A DNA stretch of 64,000 nt, taken from the NCBI GenBank assembly GCA_003117195.1, contig BDSI01000060.1:490001-554000 (forward strand). Reading direction: 5' to 3'. The stretch is from Eudorina sp. 2006-703-Eu-15. Taxonomy: Eukaryota; Chlorophyta; Chlorophyceae; Chlamydomonadales; Volvocaceae. A program made the translations under genes and the position numbers. Below the pieces are notes generated by a model. It ran no database searches. It worked only from the letters and a program-made list of their open reading frames with translations, and was not told the DNA's origin. Positions 28,488 through 39,900 of the stretch are shown here, one piece after another (the stretch's first letter is position 1; each line of letters begins with the position of its first letter).

Positions 28488-29900
28488 CGCAAGTATGTTC
28501 TATATAACGGGTTCCGCAGCACCCTGCGCAGGCTTTGGCGCCTGCGGTGGGAAAACGGCCACAAGGAGCCCCTCTGGCGGCTGGCGGTGCATGGGGTCGC
28601 GGGCTTCCCCGCTGTTTCGGCCAGCGCGGCGCGGCCAGGCAGACCGCGCCTCCGTGCAGCGGCCTGCTGCCCCTGTGGCGCGGCCATTTCGGGATCGGGA
28701 TCGTGCTGGGTTCGGCGGCACCTTTTCTGGGATTGCCCTGTTGCGCAGTCGCTGCGGGAGGTGTTAGGGCTGGCGTTGGGGGCGTCGATCGGGCGGCTCG
28801 GTTCGGGTCTTCAGCGGCACCACCTGTGGCTTGTGGTCTGCCCGCCGGGTTTGCATCCGCCAGTCTGGGATGTCGTGGCCCTGGCGGCCTTGGCGGCCCT
28901 GGAGCGCGGCCGCCAACGCATGTACAATGTGTGGGACCAGCGTACCCCCCTGCTGCGGGGGCGTCTCGCGGCGATCACGGTTGAGGTGGCTGCTGACTTT
29001 TGGGCCCGCCTCGCTTCCTTCGCCGCCCTGGGACTGGCCCCTCGGAATTGGGGTTCCGTTCCCTCTCAACACCCGTTCCTATGCCATGTGAATGGGCGTG
29101 TTGTCTTGAATGCTCCCCTGGACGTCGACTCTCCCCCTGCGTCCCCGCGTGGGTGATCTGATACGTGCCTGTGGCATGACCTGACTGTGTGCTACGTCGT
29201 CCACCCCGCCTTCTCGGCCGGGTCCGCTTCCGCGCGCTGTGTCCGTGCTGGACTGACTGAACTACGAGGGTTGTAGGGGTCCTCTGGTCCCGCCACCCCT
29301 TGCGTTGGCGCTCGTGGTCTCGTAATCTCCTATGTGTTGGCTTGGTGCTGGTGGTCCCTGGATGAGTCATTGATTTATCCCGTACTCTGGTGCGGGCTTG
29401 GCTGCATCGGTGCGTTGTGTCTTCCGGGCCGGGAGGTTGGCCCTGGTTCTGGGTGCTCAGTTGGCAGCCCTATGTGTCTTTAGGCTGGTTGTTGGCCGCA
29501 GTTTGCTCCTGCCCTTAGGCAGCTCGTACTTTTGAAGGCTTGGGTCCGGTGGTTCCTTGGCTTCTTTTCTTTGGCATGGCTCCTTGCTTCGTGCAGGGCA
29601 TGCCCCTGGGGTAGGATGAACAGTCCGTCTATGCCTGTACGGCGAGCGATCAACTTGGTTGTTGGTCCCCCTTGTAACCGTGAATCCTAAAGATGACAGG
29701 CCAACAAACATGATGAAGATTTGCAACGGTCCAGCCTGTAGGTACCTGTGCGAGCGCGGGACATAACCATACTGCACAATTGGAGAATGGCGACATTTTG
29801 ACAAAGAAGATACGGCCCTGGGCGTTCGAGGTGTACTGTGGTACCGTCGATGCTGTACGGAGAAGAACGCAAAGAAAGAAAGAAAGAAAGCTTTACTCCT
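28488..29900 (+). mobile_element. 5'-truncated LINE remnant with (AAAG)n tail
   Basis: An open frame to the TGA at about 29156 encodes an ORF2 C-terminus: LRWENGHKEPLWRLAVHGV, a zinc-binding-like CCPCG ... RHLFWDCPVAQ segment, VWDVVALAALAALERGR and AADFWARLASFAALG. About 700 bp of 3'UTR follows, then an AAAG run (29873-29897). The 5' end is cut near 28488. The long intact frame suggests recent insertion. Its tail differs from the CATA and ATTC families. Confidence 0.75.
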
Positions 29901-31650
29901 GGACCTCCCTGCCCCCGTCGCCATGGTTTGGCCGCGTGGGTGTGTAGGCTCGGTGGCCTTGCGGCCCTGTCCACCGTGTCCGTAGCTTTTTTAACCCCCA
30001 GTTGCAGTGCTATCCCCAGGCACGCAATCGCCACCTGGGCATCAGCAGCAGAGCTGCCGCGGCCGGAGGCGTTGTAGGTGGAGTCGGAGGGAGCATCAGC
30101 ACTCCCCGCACATGAAATGGCCTGGACATTGTAGCACCAGCAGAACTTGCAGTAATTGGGAGTCTCCCAGGGGGAAGGGGCGGGGCTGACAGCGCGTTGG
30201 AGGCGCCGCTACGGCCGCAAGGCCTCCAGGTGGGGCGGCTGGGGGAGGGGGAGGGACCTGGATGCATTAGGCTGGGCCCAGGGCAGCTTCAGGGGCTCGT
30301 TGGTGTTCGTTGCTTGGGGGTATAAAGGTACTCGGCTGGCAGGACGCGCGGCTGCTTTTCTGCATCCTGTCCGCCCATGTTCTGCAGATGGCCCTATTCG
30401 GCGGGCCGACCGTTCACGCTGTATGTCCTCAGCCCTCCTAAAAACACATGTCACCTTGTCTTCGCTGTATGTAGTGCTGTCCCCATGCACGTGAATGCCA
30501 CCTATGCAACAGGAACTGAGCTTCGTGAGCTTTGGAGGCTTTGCGGAGTCGCTTTGGAAGGCTTGGCGGCGTAGCTTTGAAGGCCCCGTCGCATGGCCTG
30601 GGATGTGCGGGTGCGTTGACTTGAGGGGTCTGGCGGATATGCTTCGCTGCCCCTGTATCCTGGGTTTGGCTGCGCGGATGTGTGGGCGTCGGAGACCTTG
30701 CGGTGTTGCTTCGCTGCCCCCGTCGCCTGGCATCGTGCTCGGCCGCGAGGCCGATGATTGGGGCACCCTCTGCATTCCGGATGCCGCAGTGTTTCGCGGG
30801 TGGCGGATGAGGGAAGTGGCGGAGCGGAAATATGGCGGAGGGGGAAGGTGTCGGACTGTCGGTTGGCGCGTTAAAGCCGGCCTTGGTGCGATGCGGGCAG
30901 ATGAGAGCACGTGCGGATGGGAGGCGAGCGGGAGCCGAAGGCGAGGGGCCCGACGGCTGCAGAGCGCCTAGGCCTAGACCTAGCACCTAGGCCTAGGCCT
31001 AGGCCGGGCCGGGGCCGTCAACAACACCGCTAGCCGCGCGACGCACCCATGCGGCGGAGCCACACACAGCCGCATGCGCAGCGGGCGTCGTCGGCACGCA
31101 ACCGACATGAAAGCCGACGAGGAAGCACCAACCCAACCCAGCATGCGGGACAGGAGACCATGGGGCGGCATGCATGGCGGAGTAGCAGCAGTGGGTGCAG
31201 GAGGTCACGTAGCAGGGGTGGCGGCGGATACCGCAGCGCAGATGCAGCGACTTCTCAAGCAAAGCGTAGCGTAAGCGAAACGAACAGGGCGAAGCGTAGA
31301 GAGAGAGGAGAGTTATTGGAAAAGTACTGCCGTGGTGCGTGGAAGCAGAGCGCATGATGCGCCCCCGTACGGCGTGGTACGGCGCCATTACGGCACCGTC
31401 GGGAGGCCTAGACTTCGCGGCGCACATGCGCGGCGTTTCATTAGTTGGAGCAGTTCTGACTTTACCATGGGGCGTTTTCCTCTCTCGGCACAGTGGCTTA
31501 CATTCCCCGGCCCACCCACCCTGCGCGGGCCGGTCGAGGGGTTTCCGGTGCCCTAGGACACCACTGCGGCTTTTTCACCCGTTCTTCCCGTCGGGTACGG
31601 AGCTTCCGACAGGTGTAGCTGTGGCGGATCCCGGGTGTTTCGGTTTCGGT
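29901..31650. other. Intergenic, GC-rich, no gene recognised
   Basis: Frames of 180-230 codons occur on the minus strand (30209-30986), but composition and overlapping frames suggest GC-driven openness. 30967-31015 is a palindromic run of CCTAGG units. No splice-supported exon or domain was found. Confidence 0.35.
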
Positions 31651-32850
31651 GCACATGGGCAAACACGGGTGACCATCGGTGCACACGGGTAAACACGGGT
31701 GACCATCGGTGCACACGGGTAAACACGGGTGACCATCGGTGCACATGGGTAAACACGGGTGACCATCGGTGCACATGGGTAAACACGGGTGACCATCGGT
31801 GCACATGGGTAAACACGGGTGACCATCGGTGCACATGGGTAAACACGGGTGACCATCGGTGCACACGGGTAAACACGGGTGACCATCGGTGCACATGGGT
31901 AAACACGGGTGACCATCGGTGCACATGGGTAAACACGGGTGACCATCGGTGCACATGGGTAAACACGGGTGACCATCGGTGCACATGGGTAAACACGGGT
32001 GACCATCGGTGCACATGGGTAAACACGGGTGACCATCGGTGCACATGGGTAAACACGGGTGACCATCGGTGCACACGGGTAAACACGGGTGACCATCGGT
32101 GCACATGGGTAAACACGGGTGACCATCGGTGCACATGGGTAAACACGGGTGACCATCGGTGCACACGGGTAAACACGGGTGACCATCGGTGCACACGGGT
32201 AAACACGGGTGACCATCGGTGCACATGGGTAAACACGGGTGACCATCGGTGCACATGGGTAAACACGGGTGACCATCGGTGCACATGGGTAAACACGGGT
32301 GACCATCGGTGCACATGGGTAAACACGGGTGACCATCGGTGCACATGGGTAAACACGGGTGACCATCGGTGCACATGGGTAAACACGGGTGACCATCGGT
32401 GCACAGGGTAAACACGGGTGACCATCGGTGCACACGGGTAAACACGGGTGACCATCGGTGCACATGGGTAAACACGGGTGACCATCGGTGCACATGGGTA
32501 AACACGGGTGACCATCGGTGCACACGGGTAAACACGGGTGACCATCGGTGCACATGGGTAAACACGGGTGACCATCGGTGCACATGGGTAAACACGGGTG
32601 ACCATCGGTGCACACGGGTAAACACGGGTGACCATCGGTGCACATGGGTAAACACGGGTGACCATCGGTGCACATGGGTAAACACGGGTGACCATCGGTG
32701 CACATGGGTAAACACGGGTGACCATCGGTGCACATGGGTAAACACGGGTGACCATCGGTGCACATGGGTAAACACGGGTGACCATCGGTGCACACGGGTA
32801 AACACGGGTGACCATCGGTGCGACATGGGTAAACACGGGTGACCATCGCT
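31651..32850 (+). repeat. 30-bp minisatellite, about 40 copies
   Basis: The unit is GCACATGGGTAAACACGGGT plus GACCATCGGT. Copies are nearly identical except for one site that is either CACATGGG or CACACGGG, a 1-bp deletion at 32401-32429, and a final unit with GCGACATG. Because 30 is divisible by three and the unit has no stops, several frames stay open throughout; these are not genes. Confidence 0.95.
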
Positions 32851-34035
32851 GTCGGCCGCAAGGGGTTGGTGTTGAGGGCCAAGACGCTTCGGGGCTGGGG
32901 ACCTGGGCTATGGATCACTTTGGACAATGGGGTGGGGCTGCCACCCAAATGGCAGCCGGCAGGGTCGGAGCGCCGGCTTTGGAACTCGTGGTATTGCCGG
33001 AATCGGAGAGCCGGCCATCGCCCCGTCACGAGCTTATCTGGCTGTATCGCATCCCGAGTTCACGACAGTCGTGAGCAGTAGTGGGGTGCACGAGGGAGAG
33101 GAACTGAAGAGGAGGGAGTGGGATGGTTGCGACTGTGACAGCCGGCGGGTCGGCGGACGCCAGCAGCGGCCCCGAACGCAACGACCAGGCCATGGGACTC
33201 GGCCGCAGCTTGCGTCGACCGCCACCTTCCCGTAGCTTGGGGGCAGCAGTAGCACGCCACCGGCCCTGCCGCCCCTGCTGCTACAGTGCTGTCCCATCTA
33301 CAGCCGCCGCGACGCTGGCCCGAACCTCTCCTGTCCAGCGCGCCGCCCAGCTAGCGTCCCCGCCCGCCGCCCCGAACGGCGGCAGGTCACTGCGCCACAC
33401 ACGCCGTCGGAGCCTGACATCGCACCCCGCATTTCCGCTGAGCTGGACGCCCGGTGACCGGTGGCGGTGCGCGAACGGCGGCGGGGTGCAGTGCAGCACA
33501 GCAGTGGGGGACGAAGCCGGGCGAAGCCGGGCGCCTGGGGACCAATCGGCAACAGGTGCACCTGGCGGGGAGGGGTGAGGGGCATAAAAAAGAAAAACAG
33601 CCCAGACAAAACCCAGCCCAGCTGGGGAAGCAACATGAGTTGACTCCGGGAGCGTGCCTGCCTGGGGACCGGGGAAATGAAAGGGGAGTGTGAGCTCGGG
33701 TGGTCGCTGGTCGGACGGGTTGCAGGGTCACGAGCTCACGGCGTGACAGGGGCACGCAATCGATCGCCGGAGCCGCATGCGTTTGCTGCCCAGTCTGCAG
33801 CGGCTGGCGCACTTCGTTTCTATCTGACCTGCTGGCCGCGGGCCCGCGCATACATACAGGATGAACATGACGATCACCCTCGTGATTAACGCGTGCAGTG
33901 CGGCATCAATGCAGCGATCAACACATGAGAGAGAGGGTGCACCCATCGCGCTCACTTGGCCATTACTCGGCCCCAGCCGCTCCCCCCCTCCCCCTCCCCC
34001 CTCCCCCTCCTCCTCCCTCCCCCCCGCCCGCCCAC
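32851..34035. other. Intergenic between minisatellite and duplicated exon
   Basis: GC-rich sequence without a recognisable gene. From about 33965 it becomes C-rich and matches the C-rich intron next to gene C exon 7 (60110-60169), marking one edge of the duplicated block. Confidence 0.4.
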
Positions 34036-34206
34036 CTGCATGGACATGGCGGGTATGCCCTCCAGGAACACGGTGTGGAAACGCTGGCTGAGCGCCACGT
34101 AGTCCGCGGGGCCCAGCGGCCGACCGCACAGATCCGGGAAGCTGAACCAGGCGGCGCACCCGCAGGCCGACCGGCGGTGCACCTCCAGGGACCGACCGAA
34201 CAACAC
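34036..34206 (-). pseudogene. Orphan duplicate of gene C (AFG1) exon 7
   Basis: 171 bp differing from gene C exon 60170-60340 at six positions by my count, with both splice sites kept (CAG before, GTGGGC after). The frame is intact with three amino-acid changes (PELC to PDLC, FIEG to FLEG, CGGAA to CGCAA). Similarity runs into both flanking introns (about 33965-34232). None of the other eight gene C exons was found nearby, so it is probably a non-functional fragment from a segmental duplication. Confidence 0.8.
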
Positions 34207-35597
34207 CTGCGGGGGGGGCGGGCGCACGCGAATAGTGGTGGCCGGGCTGTCCTCCGTTTTTTGTAAATCACATTACAGTGCCTCCCCCCAGGTCATCGGC
34301 CTTCTCACCACACACCGCAGAACAAAACGGACCCGCGCCATCATAACGCACAGGCCTAGCTGTCTGCTTGCTGGTTTGCTACGCCAGGCTCCTGGCCGGT
34401 GCGTTCGGTCAGCACATTATTATTACATCAAGCACTCTCTTACTTTTGCCGTACACATTGTACGGCAGCGTGCGAGCGATGACATAACTCTGCGCTGCCG
34501 AGACCGTTCCCACACTGACCCGTCTGCACACCCGCCAACCACGCGAACTTGTGAGATCAGCATTCCATGGTGCTATATTCCCACATACGCACACCCTCCG
34601 GATCGCACAGGCTATATAGCAGCTGCGCGGCGGATCATGCAGGTGCTACATTGCAAGACGCTTCACAACCCCACCGGCGGCGGCACCCCTGCCGTCACCG
34701 CCGAAGGTGCGCCCCACACAGGCTCCATCGTCAGGCCAAATTACAATGACGGGCCTGGCCGCACCAGGTCTCCACCTTCGCCCACCTTCCGCCGCCGGTC
34801 GGTGGCCAAAGCGTCCCAGCCCTTGCTTCGCGGCTGATGGCCCACCGCAGTGGGGCAACACCCATCAACACGTGCAACCTGGTAATTTAATCGCCAGGCC
34901 GACGCTGTCAGAGGATAACATGGATGCACTTAACCGCAATTACATGGACACATGCCGTTTGGTGCGCGGCGGGTCGTGCCACAAGTAATGGCGAGGAGGC
35001 CTACGCGCGCTGCACACCTCGTGCAGTCCCCAACGAGAAAAGAACGGCAGCGCCGCAGGCCCTAACTTGTCAAGTACCACTCAAAGATGATGCTTTGTAC
35101 AAATGTTATAATAATTTTGTTATTTGAAAGGTTGCGATTGCGCCAGGTCGCGCCACGCGCTCAGCCAATCGACGTACGCTCACGCACTAGCTCTTTGACC
35201 GAAGCTTTCTCAGCTATCGTATCATAATTCATAAACAATTATTGTTGATGCAGCTTGGTGAAGAGCTGATGCGTTTGAAGAGGCCTGGAGTTGGCGTTTT
35301 CCCCTGGCCTGTTCACCTCGCACATCGATCACAGCGACAGACGCACCATGGATGCCCAGTGAGGTTCTGGTGGAATATTTAAGCGCTTAAGTTTTTACAG
35401 TGCGCAACTCTGCCCGTGCAATCGAATTCATTCTAATTCTGAGAGGCCTCGCCGTACATAATTGTAGAAATCCTAAAAATATTCTTCCTGTAGCACGTAT
35501 GTATCTATGTAGTGCACAGATGAAAATTGTTCCTCACGGCGGCTGTCTCACTAGTACTTTCATCTGACGGGAGGGCGGTGCGATTCTGTCATATATC
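34207..35597. other. Intergenic upstream of gene B
   Basis: No gene recognised. The sequence falls from GC-rich to AT-richer near 35080-35580, as expected upstream of a gene start. I could not identify a clear TATA box. Confidence 0.4.
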
Positions 35598-36963
35598 GTG
35601 TGGCAGGCATGTAAGAAGTTCATGTTCATGCTAGCCAATACAGTACGTTCCGTTTGCGCATTCATAAGGCAGGGCCCGGCTGTTGCCCGTTTTCCGGCCA
35701 TGGGCGCTCGACTTGAGGAAAAACGCACCACTCTGCAAGGGCGGATCAACGCATGCATTATTATCAGCATTTTGACTCTCACACTCGTCGGAGCATCCGA
35801 CGCTGCGACTCAAGGTGCGTCTCTCTCGCTCTCCTTATGGGTTACCGTAGAGGCCATACATTTGCGCATCTACTGCGAACAGCGATCATAATTTATTTAA
35901 TATCCAAAACAACATCATTTGAGAAACGCATCAACCACTTTGATTGTCATAAATTGACCATCGATTACAGGTCATAATACGCGAGCTTCAGTCCGTTCCA
36001 GCAGTTTCCTGTTCCGTCGCTTCTATCTTTGGCCAGCAGCTAGCGGCGCTCGCCCTGAGTGCCGCCCGAGCTGATGTGGATATTGGTGCTGCCGCACGTG
36101 CGTGTGTCTTTGAGCAAAATGCTAAACATGGATGATCACAAAGTAAAATCACGAAGAATGCAGTCGTGTTGGTAAACGAGCCACGCATTTTAGTGCAACA
36201 AGGGAGTCGTGTACGAAAGGAAACGAACTTCCCGCCCAAATGCAAAGCCCGAGGAGAAGTGACCCAACCAGAACCGAAACCACGCAGCATGTTCAACGAA
36301 CAGATGAAGACATATACATATACGTTTATCGCAAGATCCTTTAATCAATCTATCACAGACCATGCATGAAGAGGCCGGACGTACCCGCCCCTGCCTGTCT
36401 CATATTTGAACGCATGTCGCAGCACAAGTAGTAGTGGCAGCTATCACACGCAGCTTTTGGAAAGAACCTCAGGCTTGGAATTCAATTAGTCGTGCTAGTC
36501 GCGCGTGCGTGTGATCGATTACAATACCATCGCGCCGGTCCCTGCCGGTCGCATCGCTCGCTGAGACGACTTTCAACCGCTACCACAGCAGGTAATAGTG
36601 ATCACGCTGGCGGATCTTGCAGCCTGCTTCAAACATGTGTGTAGGGTAGGCATGGACCCTGAACGAAGCAAGTAAGCAATATACACATAGGCACGTCAGA
36701 AGGCCAGTATTAGGTAGCCATCCATCCAGGAGCGAGCGAGGCTACTAGCTATCTAGCTTCATATTCGCTCGGCCAGCAGATCTCATATATAGAGCTGTCG
36801 GATGCATGTTCAGTGTATCCTTAACAACGACCATCCCCATCTGCCCATGCATGGCGGTCCACAGGTGCCTCGCCACTGCCGCCGCCTTCCCCGCGCCCAT
36901 CGCCGCCATCGCCGCCATCACCGCCCCCGCCACCCCCTCGGCCTCCTCGGCCTCCCGCAACTG
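35598..36963 (+). CDS. Gene B exons 1-2: signal sequence and first Pro-rich linker
   Basis: Exon 1 ends at 35814 (GTGCGT donor, phase 1). Its C-terminal part, NACIIISILTLTLVGASDAA, is a good signal-peptide core. ATG 35700 (MGARLEEKRT) places that core about 17 residues from the start; ATG 35598 would add 34 residues. Exon 2 (36865-36963) encodes 33 residues, almost all Ser/Pro with Arg-Pro pairs, and joins directly to the first domain. The intervening intron (35815-36864) holds no exon I can support. Confidence 0.75.
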
Positions 36964-39900
36964 GTCAGAAACGCAATAATAATTGGCCCACGCAAATCAA
37001 ACCATATTAAGCATCTATCTGTCGACGTGCTTGACATATATATATATAAAACTATTTTATGTACTATATAATATAATATAATATAATATAATATAATATA
37101 ATATAATATAATATAATATAATATAATATAATATAATATAATATAATATAATATAATATAATATAATATAATATAATATAATATAATATAATATAATATA
37201 ATATAATATAATATAATATAATATAATATAATATAATATAATATAATATAATATAATATATTATACCCTATTACCCTATTACCCTATTACCCTATATATA
37301 TATTATATATATTTTTTGCGCCGGTTTACCTCACCCGCTATTATTCACGCATACATATGTTTCATCGCCGCTCTCTACGCGTTCACTCGTATGTAGCATT
37401 CCGTGGGCTGATAATCGCCATAAGAAACGCCTGTGCACGCACGCACGTTTGTTACTCATGCACACCGACCCTCTACCTAGTTACTATGTGACCTCCCTAT
37501 CTATCTAGCCATCTCACAGTTGTTCCTGCCTCTGCCGCAGGGAACCTGGTATTAAGCAGTAGCCCCACCTACGCGTCATCACCAGAGAATTCCGCCGGCG
37601 GGCAACCGCTTTCCATTGTGGATGATGACTTGAGAACGTACTTCTGGAACTACGGATATAGGTTTTTTGATACTGCCCCATGGTTGTCGGTTGACCTGGG
37701 AGTTGTTTACGACGTCAACCGCATTGTCATATGGCTGCCGTATGGCGTTTATTGGTTTTGGGGATATGATATGTCTGAGGCAGAGGTTCGTGTTGGGTTG
37801 CGGGCCATCATCTCCGACCTTGACACGTCCGCCGTTCCCGACAACCAACTGGTATGGAGCTTGAACACAAGCACGTATCAGTACGCGCCTTGGCGCCCCT
37901 TTGAGGTGACTTTGCAGCCTCCTGTCAAGGGCCGCTGGGTGACAGTCCAAAGCAAAGTCCGCAACAGATCATGTACGTAGGTATAATATAATAACCTTTA
38001 TGTATGTATGTATGTATGTGCGCAGTAGTGCAAGGCGTTTAGCTAACATGCAAACTTCGGCTTACGCACTGCTCAAGGTTTGCTTCAGATATGCGTTTCG
38101 CTCAATTTGATTGCTCTTCCTAGTGTTGCTGTACGCGCGCACTGATGAATAACGGGCACTGACCGGCGGCAGATCGCTGCTTCGCTGAATTGTGAATGGT
38201 ATGATGAATAGCAGATGTGTTATTCCTCTGAACGAAAGAATAATATTATCCCTTGTTTTGGGTAAACTCGCAGATTCTTCTTTGGTTGTTGCTGAAATTG
38301 AAGTGTACGGCACGCCTAGTAAGTAGGATATTCCTGTGTACGTGTTTGCGTGTTCCATGCCAATTTGACGCTGGTTCAGTCAGACGGCAATGCTTCCCAA
38401 TCCTGAAGCTTTGTAGATCCTGTAGACATAGTAGTAATGATGATAATAATATAATATAATAATATATCATTATTTTGTATTATATTAATATATAATATTA
38501 ATAATAACAATAGTAATAGTAATAATAATGATAATATATATATAATATACAAATAACGATGATAATGATAAATATCATGAATGATAGTGAGGATTATGGT
38601 TATAATGGTGATCGTTATGGTGATATTGACACTGATGATATTCATATTAATATACTTACTATTACTATGCATATATACTGCATACTACACATTGCATACT
38701 AGCTACATACTACGTAATACGTTTATAAAATCATAATATATGATTAATTAAACTCATCAATTTATTTACATAATAATAGTAATAATTTGTTTTTCGTAGA
38801 AGTTACGTCGCGTGGAGGGGTGAAAAAACAAAATAGACATGGTGCGGCCTGCGGTAGGTCCGGCGTGTGCTTAATGGTGTATGCATGCATGGGCCGTACC
38901 AAGATGCTCGCGGAAATAAACTCCCGTATTCGAAGAAAAACCACCCTTCGTTACTCCACACCTGAGCAGAGTACAACTTACGTGTATGTGCCCCCATACG
39001 TAAAGCACAGAGGGTCGGTGACTGGGTAAAGCACGGAGGGTTATTGGCTGCACCGGCGGGGGCCGTGTTCGTTTTTGTTCATTGTTACTATTATTACTAT
39101 CAAACAACTTGTATTACCTGATACACTTAATTTAATAAATAATCATAATGTTGTCATTAACATTACAAGTAATGTTTCAAAAGAAATAAATCACAAGGAG
39201 TCATAAATATTAGTGTTGTGTAACCGTTGCAATTTGTGTCCTGCCATATATAATTGTGTGTAAAAATCAATAGTTGAACGTCTAATTTATCGGAACTTAA
39301 GGCACTGGACTTATTTGGCTGTCTCCTATATATGTTGAGATGCAGCATACATACATATGGCAGATGCGAATCCCTCTAAGAAACCCAAAGATGTCTATGG
39401 GGGTTTGAGAGGGTGGGCGGCCCCCATTTGATGAGTACCGGTATGATGGTTGGTCGGGATTATCATCAAGCTAACCGTTGCAGACGAAGGTTTCTCTCTG
39501 GAATTGACGAGTTCTCTATGTTATCGTGGATTAAGGCGGATGCATGCTACTGGGCGCTGGTGCGTGGTGAGCGTGGAACCCTCGCAGACGTTGTAGGAGT
39601 TGACGGGTGAAGGATTAAGTGATGCATTCCACCTCGCTCAATAGAGGAGTGCTTCGGTGGTCTACCCGATGGGCAAGAGTAACTGCCCCGGTCGTCAGCT
39701 TCAGATAGACCTGCTGACGAGATAGATATATAACGATATCTGAGCATTGGAGGCGGTCGGATACATGGTTTCGCCACCCCCGCCTCACTCATGTTGATGT
39801 TAAGCAAGTTTGTGCATTGCTTGCAGGCACATCGCCGCTGCCACCTTCACCGCCTCCGACTCCTCCTGCACCAAGCCCTCCACCGCGTCCGTTTCCGCTG

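Noticed and set aside
30209..30986. Minus-strand ORFs of 182-233 aa
   Set aside because: No domain, no splice support, overlapping frames of similar length on the other strand; GC-driven.
31651..32850. CRISPR-like look of the regular array
   Set aside because: The repeats are contiguous with no unique spacers, and the organism is eukaryotic; it is a minisatellite.
31498..33029. Three overlapping minus-strand ORFs of 427-484 aa and two plus-strand ORFs
   Set aside because: All are translations of the 30-bp minisatellite, whose period is a multiple of three and stop-free.
35988..36296. 102-aa minus-strand frame in the first gene B intron
   Set aside because: Composition looks protein-like, but there are no recognisable motifs or splice partners.
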